This document shows positions 1 through 10,248 of a stretch of DNA of 64,000 bases, in pieces. The notes beneath the pieces were generated by a model that was given only the letters and a program-made list of their open reading frames with translations, did no database searches and was not told where the DNA came from. Numbering within the stretch: the first letter of the stretch is position 1; each line of letters opens with the position of its first letter. A program made the translations under genes and the position numbers. Origin of the DNA: Annulohypoxylon bovei var. microspora (lineage: Eukaryota; Ascomycota; Sordariomycetes; Xylariales; Hypoxylaceae); the NCBI GenBank assembly GCA_022836615.1, contig MU405380.1:1-64000 (forward strand), read 5' to 3'.

Positions 1-19
1 AAAAAAGAAATAAAAACGG

Positions 20-95
20 GAGATCGGGGAATCGAACCATCGACCTCCGGCTAAACTCGGGATATTGTGCCACCCGAACGGGTGGCCTCGCGTTA
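20..95 (-). other. tRNA-like / box B-containing fragment
   Basis: On the minus strand, positions 38-28 read GGTTCGATTCC, a perfect match to the polymerase III box B (tRNA T-loop). Upstream is a box A-like TGGCACAATA, and the segment ends in a short T run. A 7-bp inverted repeat CCACCCG/CGGGTGG lies where the D-arm should be. A complete cloverleaf cannot be folded: the T-stem and anticodon stem do not pair well. I read it as a decayed tRNA or tRNA-derived (SINE-like) fragment. Confidence 0.3.
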
Positions 96-2261
96 AATTT
101 ATTATTTTTATATGTGTAATTATTATTAAAAATAATATAATTTTTATAAATTTAAAAGTATTAAAAGTAAACCGTAATAATATAAAATAAATTATAATAA
201 ATGCGAAAAAATCGTTTATTTAATTATATATATTCGTTTCGGGATTAATAACGTTATAAATATAATTAATTACGTTAATTTAAAATATATTTATAATTAA
301 TAATATTACGAATAATATTATTAATTTTATTAATAATTTTTTTAATAAAATTATTAATATAAAATAAATTTTATAATATATAAATAATATTTTACGATTA
401 AACATTTATTTTACGGTTTATTATATTACGTACGTTAAAAAATACGGCGTTATTATAAATTATAACATTTTAACGAAAAAAGATTTATATTAATAAATTA
501 ACGTTTATATTATCCGTTATTATATATTAAATTATATATTAATAAATAAATGTTTATTAAAATATTTTTATTTATATTTATTTAACCCATTTTTTTTATT
601 TAATATATTATTATATTTACTTATAATAATTATATTAATTAACGACATATAAGTTTTTTAAAACGCACGTATACGAAACGAATTATTTAAATATCGAATA
701 TATTTTATTAATAAAACTTAACATTTAATTATTACTTCGTTTCGTATTTCGTAATGTTTTTTATTAAAATAACCCCGATTTTATTAAAAAATTATAAAAG
801 TTATATTAATAATACTTTTTTTTTTTCTTAAATACCTTTTTTTATATTAATTATAATAAATTAAAAAATATATTTTATTTTATTAATTTTAAATTAAACG
901 TAATAATATTTATAAATAAATTACACGTTAATACTTTTATAATAAACCGCATTTTTATAAAAAAAATAAAACGTATAATATATTTAATATATAAAAATAA
1001 ACCATTACTTTTATAAGTCGTAAACTTATTTATATTATTTATTATTAATTTATAATTAACATATTTTCGAAATTATTATTTCTTAAATTACCATTTTACC
1101 GCATAAAATCATAACGTAAAAATTTAATAAATTTAAAAGTTTAAATTTAATAATAAATACGCGCTTTTTTTTCCTTTTTTTTCATTATTAATTTTAATAT
1201 TCGTTTTCATTAAAAAAGCCTTATATTATTATATATTATTATTATATAATTATTAATAAATTACATTTTAATATAACTTATAAATATTTTATTTTATTTT
1301 TTTATAAAACATTGTTTTTTATTTTTTACCATTACATTTAATTTAATTATATATTATAATTTAAAATTATTAAAAATTATTTTATATTTAATTAAAATAA
1401 TTACATTAATTATAATAATAATAATAATTTTAATTAAATAAACCATATATTTTTATTTAATATTTACGAAAAAAAGCACGTTTTTATTATTATTATTTCA
1501 TTATAACGAAATAATAAACGAAATAAATTATTAAACTTTAAAATATTATAAAAATTAATTAATACTTTAATTATTATTAATATTTTTATTATTAAATTAA
1601 TTAAGTTATATTTAATTTTTATTAACGGTATTAAAATTATTCTCGTAAATTAATTAATTAAATGGTTATAATTAATAAATAAATTATTTTAATATTATTA
1701 TTATTTTTTATTATTTTTTTTTAATATTTATTTTATATTTATTAATCGAATGTATTTTAAATATAAATGGTTTTAACATTTTACATATTTAATATTATAA
1801 CATTTAATAAATTATAATCGTTTTAAAAACATTTAATTTATAAAATTTTCAAGTTATTTACTTTGGTTTTCGATTTTATAATAAATTTTTTAATATTTTT
1901 AATATTTTTTACATTTTCATTAATATTTTTTAATGTTCGAACTTATGCGTAAATTTTTTACATTTATTAATTTCGTTATAATGTAAATTTAATGTCGTAT
2001 AATAACAAGGATTTAATACGTGCGAACCTTAACGTTATTATAAAATATAATTTAATAATAAAATTTTAAATATATTAAAATTTAATTAAATATATTACAT
2101 TAAAATTAATATAAAAAAAAAACGTATTATTAACGGTGTATTATTATAAAAAACAATATAATTTTAAATTATAAAATAATTATAAATTATAAAATAATTA
2201 TAAATTATACGATTATTATAATATACGTAATTATTATATTATATGTAATTATTATTAAATG

Positions 2262-2445
2262 TAAAATAATTTTATTTAAAAAATAATTTTATTTAAAAAA
2301 TGGTTTTATTTAAAAAATAATTTTATATATAAAATGGTTTTACATATAAAATGGTTTTATATAAATAATAATTTTATATAAATAATGGTTTTATATAAAT
2401 AATAATTTTACGCGAAAAATGGTTTTATATAAAAAATGGTTTTAA
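2262..2445. repeat. Degenerate ~18-bp tandem repeat in the AT block
   Basis: About ten copies of a unit like AAAATGGTTTTATATAAA are arranged in tandem. Copies alternate between ATGG and ATAA at the same position, so the main difference between units is GG versus AA, as expected of a C-to-T mutator acting on the opposite strand. Confidence 0.7.
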
Positions 2446-2554
2446 TTTATTATATTTTTAAAAAACGAATTAACTTTAATTATAATTTAAATGCGTTTTA
2501 AAATATAAAATCATTTTTTCGATTTACTTTTTATTATTACGGTAAATATTATCT

Positions 2555-2672
2555 GCTCCCTATTAGAACATGAGGTCCCCGTTCCGGGAACAAACACAAG
2601 ACCCGAACTTTCCACACCCGCACGGGCCACCTTAAAACACCTCGGGTTCGAATCCCATGCTTTGCAACCTTT
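2555..2672 (+). other. Right boundary of AT block with box B motif
   Basis: Normal base composition returns here. Positions 2645-2655 read GGTTCGAATCC, a perfect polymerase III box B, within CTCGGGTTCGAATCCCATGC. No convincing box A or cloverleaf was found upstream. It could be a tRNA-derived fragment like the one at the left edge. Confidence 0.3.
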
Positions 2673-2726
2673 TACTTATTTTTATATATCACCGCTCGTC
2701 CCGCCGCCCTCAACCCTCCAAGCCCT

Positions 2727-2799
2727 CCGTACTGGCGGCTGCGTGCCTTTGCTCGGCGCGCTGCGCGCGCCTCGCAAAGCCCCTCCGCCGCCAGTACGG
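2727..2799. repeat. GC-rich palindromic element, copy 1
   Basis: The outer arms are a perfect 12-bp inverted repeat: CCGTACTGGCGG at 2727-2738 and CCGCCAGTACGG at 2788-2799. Inside is a second inverted pair, CTTTGC (2747-2752) and GCAAAG (2774-2779), continuing into a GGCGCGC/GCGCGCC stem. The whole 73 bp can fold into a nested hairpin or cruciform. A second copy lies about 200 bp downstream. Confidence 0.75.
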
Positions 2800-2839
2800 G
2801 CACCCATACAACCCCAGGATCCCCGGCCCTCCATCACCT

Positions 2840-2925
2840 TCAACCCCTTCAACCCCTTCAACCCCTTCAACCCCAGGCCCTTCAACCCCAGGCCCTTCAA
2901 CCCCAGCCCTCCAACCCTCCAGCCT
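2840..2925 (+). repeat. CCTTCAACC-type minisatellite
   Basis: Tandem copies of CCCTTCAACC, some spaced by CCAGG, lie between the two copies of the palindromic element. Reading frames through it give artificial Pro/Ser/Thr repeats. Confidence 0.8.
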
Positions 2926-2933
2926 TAGGGCCC

Positions 2934-3001
2934 AGGCGGCTGCGTGCCTTTGCTCGGCGCGCTGGCGCGCGCCTCGCAAAGCCCCTCCGCCGCCAATACG
3001 G
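2934..3001. repeat. GC-rich palindromic element, copy 2
   Basis: This is nearly identical to the core of the element at 2727-2799, including CTTTGC...GCAAAG and the CGCGC-rich stem. Its left outer arm is degenerate: CCCAGGCGG replaces CCGTACTGGCGG. The right arm reads CCGCCAATACGG, with one G-to-A change. Confidence 0.75.
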
Positions 3002-3119
3002 AGCACCCGTACAACCCCGTACAACCCTTAAGATCACCTTCAACCCTAGCCCTTCAACCCTAGCCCTTCAACTCCATCCCTCTATCCCTCCAGTACGGGG
3101 CACCCGTACAACCCCCAGG

Positions 3120-3360
3120 ATCACCCTCATCCCCCGGGCCCTTCAACCCCATCTCCGATCCCCAGCCCTGATCTCTCATCCCCGATCCCCAGCCCCGATC
3201 GCCAGCCCCAGTCCTGATTTTTCATCCCGAATCCCCAGCAGCCTCGATCCCTACCTAGCAGCCCCGATCCCAGCCCCGATTTCTCATCCCGATCCCTAGC
3301 AGCCCCGATCCCCAACGGCCCCGATCCCCAGCCCTCATCCCCGGGCCTTCAACCCCAGCC
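3120..3360. repeat. GATCCCCAGCCCC-type minisatellite
   Basis: Imperfect tandem copies of GATCCCCAGCCCC with CTCATCCC variants occupy this C-rich stretch. It contains no gene. Downstream, 3400-3700 returns to AT-rich sequence without a recognised feature. Confidence 0.75.
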
Positions 3361-3702
3361 CCGGATTTCTAACCTTTCCCCTTGATTATGTAATTCGCTT
3401 ACATAAGCAAAACCTCCAAAGCCCGGGCGGCACCTTGAGCCTTTTGGCCTTATATGGTCATTGCGCGCTTACGTAATATTTTTAAAAACTTTAAATGATT
3501 ATAACTTTTTAAATAATTAATTAAAAAAATTTAAAAATTTAAAATCGATTTATTTCGATTTTATTATTAATTTTGAGTTTTATTTTATTTTATATAAGGT
3601 ATATAATTTAACTTGTATTTTCGATTTTTTTCGATTTTAAAAAATTACCGCATTAGGAAGGCCGATATCTCCAGAAATGCCTTATTCGCGGAGATAACGG
3701 AG

Positions 3703-4014
3703 TTAAATTTCTATGACACGAAAAAAATCACCCCGACACATTAACCCTCCTAAAGTTCGGGCAAAGTCTGCGAACTGTGATAAATGATAGCAAAAAAAGA
3801 AGCCATATTCATCGAGCGTGGGTGGGATTTCGAGGTAACGAATGTCTCGAATCACCTTCGGTTTTATCTCCCAAGAAAGATTAGTAAACCTCCGGTCTTC
3901 TGCGTCCTTAGGGATGTTTATAAATATCTGAAAAGGTTTCTCGAAATTGTATAAGTCATTCCACTGAAGAAAGGTAAGCTTTGCGTCTACCTCACCTTGA
4001 GCTTCTTCCGCCAT
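3703..4014 (-). pseudogene. Truncated CmcJ/NvfI-family oxygenase N-terminus
   Basis: The 103-codon ORF resembles only the first part of fungal CmcJ/NvfI-like (GA4-desaturase-like, Fe(II)/2-oxoglutarate type) oxidoreductases. The visible family pattern is an L-Y-x-x-EKP segment near residues 21-28, then INIP, then TNLSWEIKPKVIRDIR and LDEYGF. Full-length members are about 270-330 residues and carry the metal-binding HxD...H later. Here the frame ends soon after residue 90, and the AT-rich, RIP-like sequence at 3480-3660 follows where the rest should be. I infer a remnant, possibly cut by a mobile element or hypermutation. A start further upstream was not found. Confidence 0.5.
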
Positions 4015-4681
4015 TATAACATTTGGGACAATCCTACAACTGTCCAGAAATATCCGACCGTATTATATGGGATTGTGCCGCCATAAGAAGATAGTTCATA
4101 TCGAGTATCTCTTGCTAAATAGACATCTATGTTTATTGTTGGCCTGAATCGGGATTTTCTATCTAGAGGGACAATAAGTGGCGTTAGACAATGCGGTTGT
4201 AACATACCCCTGAAGGCATACTACAATAGCTGGATGTCTGTGCTTATACCCCTTTTTTTACCCCTAATTGAGACAACCACCCCGGTCCAGGTGAAGAAAT
4301 GCGCTACAACTGCAGTTCACGTATTCAACAACCGATTTCAACAAGCGAATTAGGGAACATTAACAAGGCGACATATGGCTGTGTTTAAACTAATGTGACG
4401 TTCTACCTCCAACGCAGTAATTGAGCAACTTCGGGGGCCTACGTTCCGGAAGTCCCCAAATGGCACCCATTACATATCAGAAGAAGCCCGAAGGTTTCGC
4501 AACCCCAACTGTAGGACAGTGAGCTGAACTTATCCTGTTCTAGAACGGCAAACTCAAGAAAGTTTCGGTTAAACTACGAAACAGTGTCCAGACTCTCCTT
4601 ACTCAGTGAGCACCGAAGCTAAGAAAAACGTAATACGAATGACGAAACTCATCGCTTGAGAAAAGTCGCACCGACGCACAA
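4015..4681. other. Intergenic, nothing recognised
   Basis: This stretch separates the oxygenase remnant from the O-fucosyltransferase-like gene. Short ORFs on both strands show no family resemblance. It probably contains the promoter of the gene starting at 4682. Confidence 0.5.
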
Positions 4682-6139
4682 ATGGGTCTCAGGCAACTCC
4701 AGACCTCGAGCGCCCGCCGGCAAGCCGCCGTTCGCTTACTCGCGTGCTCGACAGGCCTGCTCCTGCTGCTCGTCTGGAACCTGCGCACGCAGCCCAGCCG
4801 CGCGCGGGCGTCCCCCACGATGACGACGGGCCCGCCGCAGTCGCCCGCGGCGCTGCTGCACCAGCAGCAGCAGCGGCCCCACAAGGACCAGGAGGTGGCC
4901 GCGGACCTGTCGGGCGCGCGCGCGCCCTTCGTCGCGTGGCCGCTGCGCCGCGTGTGCGCGGAGGGCACGTACGTGCCGGGCCTGGCGTTCGCGTGCGACG
5001 CCAACAGCGGCGGCCCCGGCAACGTCCGCAACTACGTGCTGACGTGCGTGCGCTACGCCGTCGACGCCGGCGCCACCGCCCTCGTGCTGCCGCGCATCCG
5101 CGCCCGCGCGCCCGACCGCCTGGACGACCTGTTCCGCGAGTCGCGCCCCTTCGCCTACATGTTCGACGAGGCGCACTTCCGGCGCGCGATGGCGGACGCG
5201 TGCCCGCGCGTCGCGGTCTACGCGACCCTCGAGGACGTCCCGGGCGCGCGCGAGAAGGCGCAAAGGGAGGGCCGGACTGTGGAGAGGATCGTGGAGCGGG
5301 TGACGCCGAAGCGTTTCGGCGGCAGTCGCGGGGGGTGCGATCAGAGGGACCCGAATCGGTATACGGACCAGTTCGGGGCCGCGTTCCGGGAGTGGGTGCG
5401 GAGCTCGGCGGCGGAGCGAGGTTGGGCGCCCGCTAACGACGTCGATAACCCCCGGCTCGTACGACTCTCTTGGGGCGTGTTGTGGGACTGGCCCGTGTAT
5501 CGCGATGGTCAAGAGTTTGCTTCGACGTTTGGCGGGTTGCTTAGGGTCCGCGAGGATATTTTAGATATCGCTGACAACATCGTGGCTTCGATGAGGACGA
5601 TTGCCACCTCGATGAAAGGCACCGAGACCGTGACGGGTCAGTCGTTTCTCGGTATACACCTACGGACCGAGGCGGATGCTTTGTCTCAGTGGCCATCATA
5701 CGAGAACCAAACCAAGAATTACTTACGTGAGGCCGCAAGTCGGGGGTATCAGGGGCGGGTGGCGTACCTGGCCTCAGGAAACGAGACAGAGACGGAAAAG
5801 TTTAGCAAGGAGGCCATGGCGACTCTGCAACTGAACGTGAAATCCAAGTTCGGTTTACTTAAGAACGACACCGAAGAGCTAGAGAAGTTAAAAGCCTTGA
5901 CCTGGGACCAACAAGCACTCGTAGACTTTGTCGTGCTGCTGAATTGCGACTACTTCACGGGGGTGAGCCCGAGTAGTTTTAGTATCAACGTAGCTCTAAA
6001 AAGGCACTTAAAAGAAGACGGCTTGTACACTAGGCCGTGGAAGGTAGGAGGGCGCGGCGATGGGAGAAGCTGGCTTGTCGGGCGGTATGACCGGTACTGG
6101 GAAGATTGGCTATTCATGTTTGACGGTATGTGGCCTTGA
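4682..6139 (+). CDS. O-fucosyltransferase-like type II membrane protein
   Basis: This intronless 485-residue protein has a basic N-terminus and one hydrophobic segment (about residues 15-34), then an Ala/Pro/Gln-rich stem, so it is predicted to be a Golgi type II membrane protein. The region from about 85 onward resembles fungal proteins related to GDP-fucose protein O-fucosyltransferases. It contains GPGNVRNYVLTC near 111-122, a GIHLRTEADA motif near 324-333 equivalent to the HxR nucleotide-sugar segment, and a C-terminal VLLNCDYFTGVSPSSFS. Acceptor and sugar donor are not known from sequence. The first 600 bases are extremely GC-rich with almost all codons ending in G or C, while the second half has ordinary codon use. 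Long antisense and +1 frames over the GC-rich half are shadows. Confidence 0.65.
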   Translation: MGLRQLQTSSARRQAAVRLLACSTGLLLLLVWNLRTQPSRARASPTMTTGPPQSPAALLHQQQQRPHKDQEVAADLSGARAPFVAWPLRRVCAEGTYVPGLAFACDANSGGPGNVRNYVLTCVRYAVDAGATALVLPRIRARAPDRLDDLFRESRPFAYMFDEAHFRRAMADACPRVAVYATLEDVPGAREKAQREGRTVERIVERVTPKRFGGSRGGCDQRDPNRYTDQFGAAFREWVRSSAAERGWAPANDVDNPRLVRLSWGVLWDWPVYRDGQEFASTFGGLLRVREDILDIADNIVASMRTIATSMKGTETVTGQSFLGIHLRTEADALSQWPSYENQTKNYLREAASRGYQGRVAYLASGNETETEKFSKEAMATLQLNVKSKFGLLKNDTEELEKLKALTWDQQALVDFVVLLNCDYFTGVSPSSFSINVALKRHLKEDGLYTRPWKVGGRGDGRSWLVGRYDRYWEDWLFMFDGMWP

Positions 6140-6750
6140 CTGGGCAGGCAGACAGGCAGAAAGCATGAAATAATAGATGATTCTAAGAGTTCAAGTGTCA
6201 AGACGTCTATTGTTTGCTACTGTGACGACTATTCTAGACATATATCGCCTCCGAATATTTCCTCTCCTTTTCATCTGATATGTTCAACAAACCAAACACA
6301 GTCTCTTTCATACCCATATTTGATAGTATGATAGCAGGACTTGGCGGTATATATGACTCTTCTTGCCGCATTCGCTAGATGCTTACTTGAGAACTGCCGA
6401 AGAACAAAGAAGGAATTCCATCTGTTCAGATGGTGAATCAATCAAGTCCCTTGGTAAAGGGAATAGCAAATAGCTTCATCTGAACTGTGAACAGGCAACA
6501 GTCGATTGCACCATCTTCCAAGATCTAGTTTCGAACACAAGGCAAACTGAATGTCATCAATATCCATTCGCCCTGAACTCGCCTCGAAGAGGTACAAAAG
6601 AAATCCTCTGGATATGATCTTATCCTACCAGCCTATTGAACATTCCCTCATCACTTTTCCTCTTCTACGAAAATCAATACATGCTATCTAGTATCGTTGG
6701 CCGTGGCATCAGGTCTCCCGTATCAAGAGGCCACCAGTCTCCGGAAAGGC
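6140..6750. other. Intergenic / possible 5' exon of the STAND gene
   Basis: No separate gene is seen. An ATG at 6551 opens a 46-codon frame ending at 6691. It could be a first exon (for example 6551-6591 spliced at 6592-6737 into the downstream frame), but the acceptor-side branch point is weak, so I did not include it. Confidence 0.35.
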
Positions 6751-9239
6751 ATGCGATTTGGCCTTCCCACTCGAAACAGTTGCTTCGTAGGCAGGGAGAA
6801 GCATCTCCGTCAGCTCCACCAATTACTTGTGAACAAGAAAGAAACAGCATCAGATTTCGATCGTCCTCCGAAGTGTGTCATGTACTCGCGAAGTGGCATG
6901 GGGAAGACGGAGATAGCAGTTGAGTTCGTTTACAGAAACCGAGATTTCTTTGACTGCGTCGTCTTCCTCAAAGGGTCAAGTGAATCCATCCTATTGGAAG
7001 AATTGCAACGTCTTGCCGCCTACCTTGGCATTTATGGAACTACCCCAATGGAGATTGTGGGTAGAATGCGAGAGACCTTTGAAAAGTCTGGTGAGTTGTG
7101 TTGCGAATTAGTCACTCAATCCGCATCATCCATGAGATTATCACGAGTCTAATTAACTGATATCACAAGAACTACGATGGATTTTGGTGATCGACGATAT
7201 CGACTTTGAACTCGACATCCATTTTCCTACAAGCAAATCCGGGTCGATTATTATGACAACACGGCGAGCCACGATAACTCAGCGTGGCCACCCAATCGAG
7301 ATCGGGCCCCTTAGTGAGAGAAAAGGGGCAATGCTGATACGGAAATATCTCCTATGGGCACGCTGTGGGAAACTCTCGTCGGCATTCAAGGACGAAGAAT
7401 TCCGAGAAATCTCAAGAACTGTGGGAAACTATCCTCTGTATCTTCAAAAGGTCGCGAGCGTTAGTGTTGACTACGAATCCTCGCGCAATATTCTTCAAGA
7501 CTTATATATGAGAGACAAAATGACCTTGGTTCTTAGAAAGGCCTCATCCGAGACAACAATGCCACTTGCGCTAGTTAATAGTGTCACCTTCGCAGAAATC
7601 CCCAAGACCAGCCTACATCTTCTCTGGGTAATGGCATATCTTGATGGCAACTTCATCGCAGATGAGCTTCTGCTGTTCTCAAAGGATCTCCCTATGAACA
7701 TCGGTTGTACCAATTCGACCACGTATGTTTCACCATAGGTAAACTCAAGGGTGGTCTGACTAATCTTTTTTTATAGAATGAATTTCACTATTCAATCTTT
7801 GCTAGAGGGAGGACTCGTCTATCGAAAACCCGATGGTTTATCAATCAACCGCGACCTGCAGTTCGACATTCTTCGGCGGCTCGACAGCTTTACCATCCTT
7901 CGCGACGCGGCATTCGCCTCTGCATGTCAATTACTTTGCGCAAAGTTACCTTCAACGGATACATTGCAGAGAATAGTTTCGCATGATTCCAGCAACGCAG
8001 TTTATGACCCTACTCCACATGCGAAACGCTTATACGATCATCTACGTCAAACACCTGGAAACAGGCTAGTATCCCTAGCACTTGCTCGCACCCTTTCTAG
8101 AGCTGGCCAAGATTGCTGGACTAGAATGTCACGTACGGAGGGTAACTTATTGTTGAAAGCCGCGCTGGAAATTGTCCAAGCGCTCCGGTCCCAAAAGCAG
8201 AAGATGCCGGATGCTTCTGAGCCACGGTTCGTGTTTAGCTTTGGCGACCAATCCCGAGATGCACGTCAAAGGGCAGAGGTTCTTAAGGGTGATATTTGCG
8301 CTTTGCTAGGTGCTATCAGTTCTCAGAACGGCGCTGAGGGACGTCGTTCGTCTATGGCCTATCGCCGATCAGCACTCCAGATCCGGTTAAAACAAATGGG
8401 AAGGATGGAAAGAACCTTTTCCGTCACTCGAGAGGCCGAAGTTCTACTACAAAACTCGTATTCTGACCTGAGCATCGGGCTCCTATATCAAGGGGATTTC
8501 GAGGGAGCAGACAGAGTCGTAGAAATATGCTGGAGCCACTATGAAGAATGGGACCCCGACAAGGACGAACTTCAGTATGAGTATGCAAAATACTATTACG
8601 TAAAGGCTTTCACATCGATGGCATCCGGAGACTCAAGTCGAGCTCTTAGAGCATCTAAGCACGCAGTTGACCTACTCAAAGAAGAGTTTCATGATACTTG
8701 GCTGTTCACATACCACCGATTCGTCGAAGCCATGATGTACTTCTACGCCGGGCAGACGATAGAAGCTCTTGAGATTCATGAAGCCATCCTATTCGAGAGA
8801 TCTCGTCTGCTCATCCCGGCAGATGATATATCCTATGTAGAAAGCGTCTACATGGTGGCGGCTCTTAGCTATTTGACAAGTGACTACAGACGTATATTGT
8901 ATGATAGACATAAAACGCCTCACGCCTCTATCGCTAATATATCTCAGGGATCTATGCGAATCTCTCTTGTCTCAAGGGATAGAGAGTCTCCCTGAAGAAG
9001 AAGCCCGGCTGCAGCATATTTTATCCCTGACTTATGTCAAGTTTGGTATGATTCGACATGCGAAACTCGCGGGAAAAGCGGCCGAACGCTTCAGACTGCA
9101 GCACATGAGCATCGTTCCGCAGGATATTATCAGGGCGGAAGACCCATTAGCGGTGCACGATTACTTCTGCGCCGTCCACACTCGACTAACCGGGAAGCTC
9201 ACTAGTCGCGTGATTGGGGGTCTACACTCCCTATTTTAA
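6751..9239 (+). CDS. NB-ARC-type STAND NTPase with TPR-like C-terminus
   Basis: The spliced model has exons 6751-7090, 7170-7722, 7777-8898 and 8948-9239 (768 residues); each junction keeps the frame and has GT-AG ends with CTAAT/CTGAC-like branch points. An N-terminal FVGRE motif (residues 12-16) precedes the P-loop SRSGMGKT (46-53), and the kinase-2/Walker B strand WILVIDDID (117-125) is created by the first splice. Next come IIMTTRR (sensor-like) and a winged-helix-like region. From about residue 380 on, helical repeats rich in A/L/Y pairs look like tetratricopeptide repeats. This is the fungal NLR-like architecture used in heterokaryon incompatibility and self/non-self responses. No N-terminal effector domain is visible. 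The start is the first in-frame ATG; an upstream exon could add more. Confidence 0.7.
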
Positions 9240-9911
9240 TTTATACACTTATGTGGTCAAGGAAAGGTACTGTTTAATTTCTTTCATGATTTCTTCCCTT
9301 CTGTTTCCTCCTTTATAATCCTCTAGTTACTATAGTACCTGATATAGGGTGCACTTATATCTAGAAAACCAACCATGTATGAAAGTGAACATTAAGAGAA
9401 CAATTAAAAAAGAGGGTAATACCCAGATTGGGTTGACACCACGGCAATCTACAACGAAGAGCTTACGGCCGTTGAGTGATGTCAAAAATCAATAATTTCA
9501 ACTTTCGGTAAAGCGTTGTATTAGAATGGCATGGGAAGAAAATAATAATATGAAAATAACTCACGTGGTAGCAATGGTTGCTCATATCTTGTGACAAGTC
9601 GACGTTATTGTGTCCCCTTTTACAAGGTGATGAGTTCCACAGGTAGGCGATATGCAGAAAGTGTCAAACCATGTACACCAACAACCAGAAGAATGTGAGT
9701 AGTCTCCAGACCTAGTCTATGTATAAACTCCCTTTATAAGACCTCTAATATCCGTCTGAGTAGCTCTTAGCACCTTTATTTATTAATCTCGTGAACTCCC
9801 GCCGAGAATCAAATCTAGCCCAATCCCCGTACTAGTTAGTCTCTTGACTAGGTGCTACACCTCCCGCTCAGCAACAATCATTGTAATTCTATACGTACAC
9901 GTATTAGCAAG

Positions 9912-10139
9912 ATGGAGAATCAAAAGATCTCTGGAGACAATTTTCAGTGCGAAGAAGCCCCTTCCTGGGTCAGGCAGACATCGCAAAAAGCGTCGAATGA
10001 TCACAGAGCACAACCGTGGAAGAACACATTCGGCAATACGGTTGATAGCCAACTGAACGACGAGCCCGAACTAGTCGCCGTTGAAGACCCAAACTCCACG
10101 CACCCATTTCGAAGATTTGTGACCACAGTCGCAGCATGA
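9912..10139 (+). CDS. Doubtful small ORF, 75 codons
   Basis: This open frame from ATG to stop would give a hydrophilic 75-residue protein. There is no signal peptide, no recognisable domain and no homologue I can name. It might equally be a chance frame in intergenic DNA. Confidence 0.15.
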   Translation: MENQKISGDNFQCEEAPSWVRQTSQKASNDHRAQPWKNTFGNTVDSQLNDEPELVAVEDPNSTHPFRRFVTTVAA

Positions 10140-10248
10140 GGACACTGTTCGCATTATCCATGGCAATAACCAAATTGTTAATTGTTGGAGGAATCTGAGG
10201 GTTACTGGGTAATAGCTTGAGCCGATCATTTGTTGTGGTTACATCTCT

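Larger units (their letters stand above)
1..2550. repeat. AT-rich hypermutated (RIP-like) block
   Basis: This stretch is overwhelmingly A and T, full of TAA/TTA, with no open reading frame of note on either strand. Such blocks in Pezizomycotina are usually transposon relics destroyed by repeat-induced point mutation (C to T on both strands). The surviving cytosines are mostly followed by G: by hand count about 26 of 41 plus-strand cytosines in 181-780 are in CpG. The original element cannot be recognised. The block ends sharply near 2550, where normal composition returns. AT-rich tails with the same character recur at 3480-3660. Confidence 0.8.

Noticed and set aside
2657..3031. Overlapping Pro/Ser/Thr-repeat ORFs on both strands
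   Set aside because: They are translations of GC-rich minisatellite and palindromic DNA, open in several frames at once, with no domain.
4736..5512. 258-codon antisense ORF and a 230-codon +1 ORF in the O-fucosyltransferase-like gene
   Set aside because: High GC removes stops from all frames; their Arg/Ala/Gly/Pro-rich composition is typical of shadow frames.
9795..9875. tRNA-like stretch on the minus strand
   Set aside because: A T-loop-like TTTGATT and a D-arm-like segment are present, but acceptor and anticodon stems do not pair.
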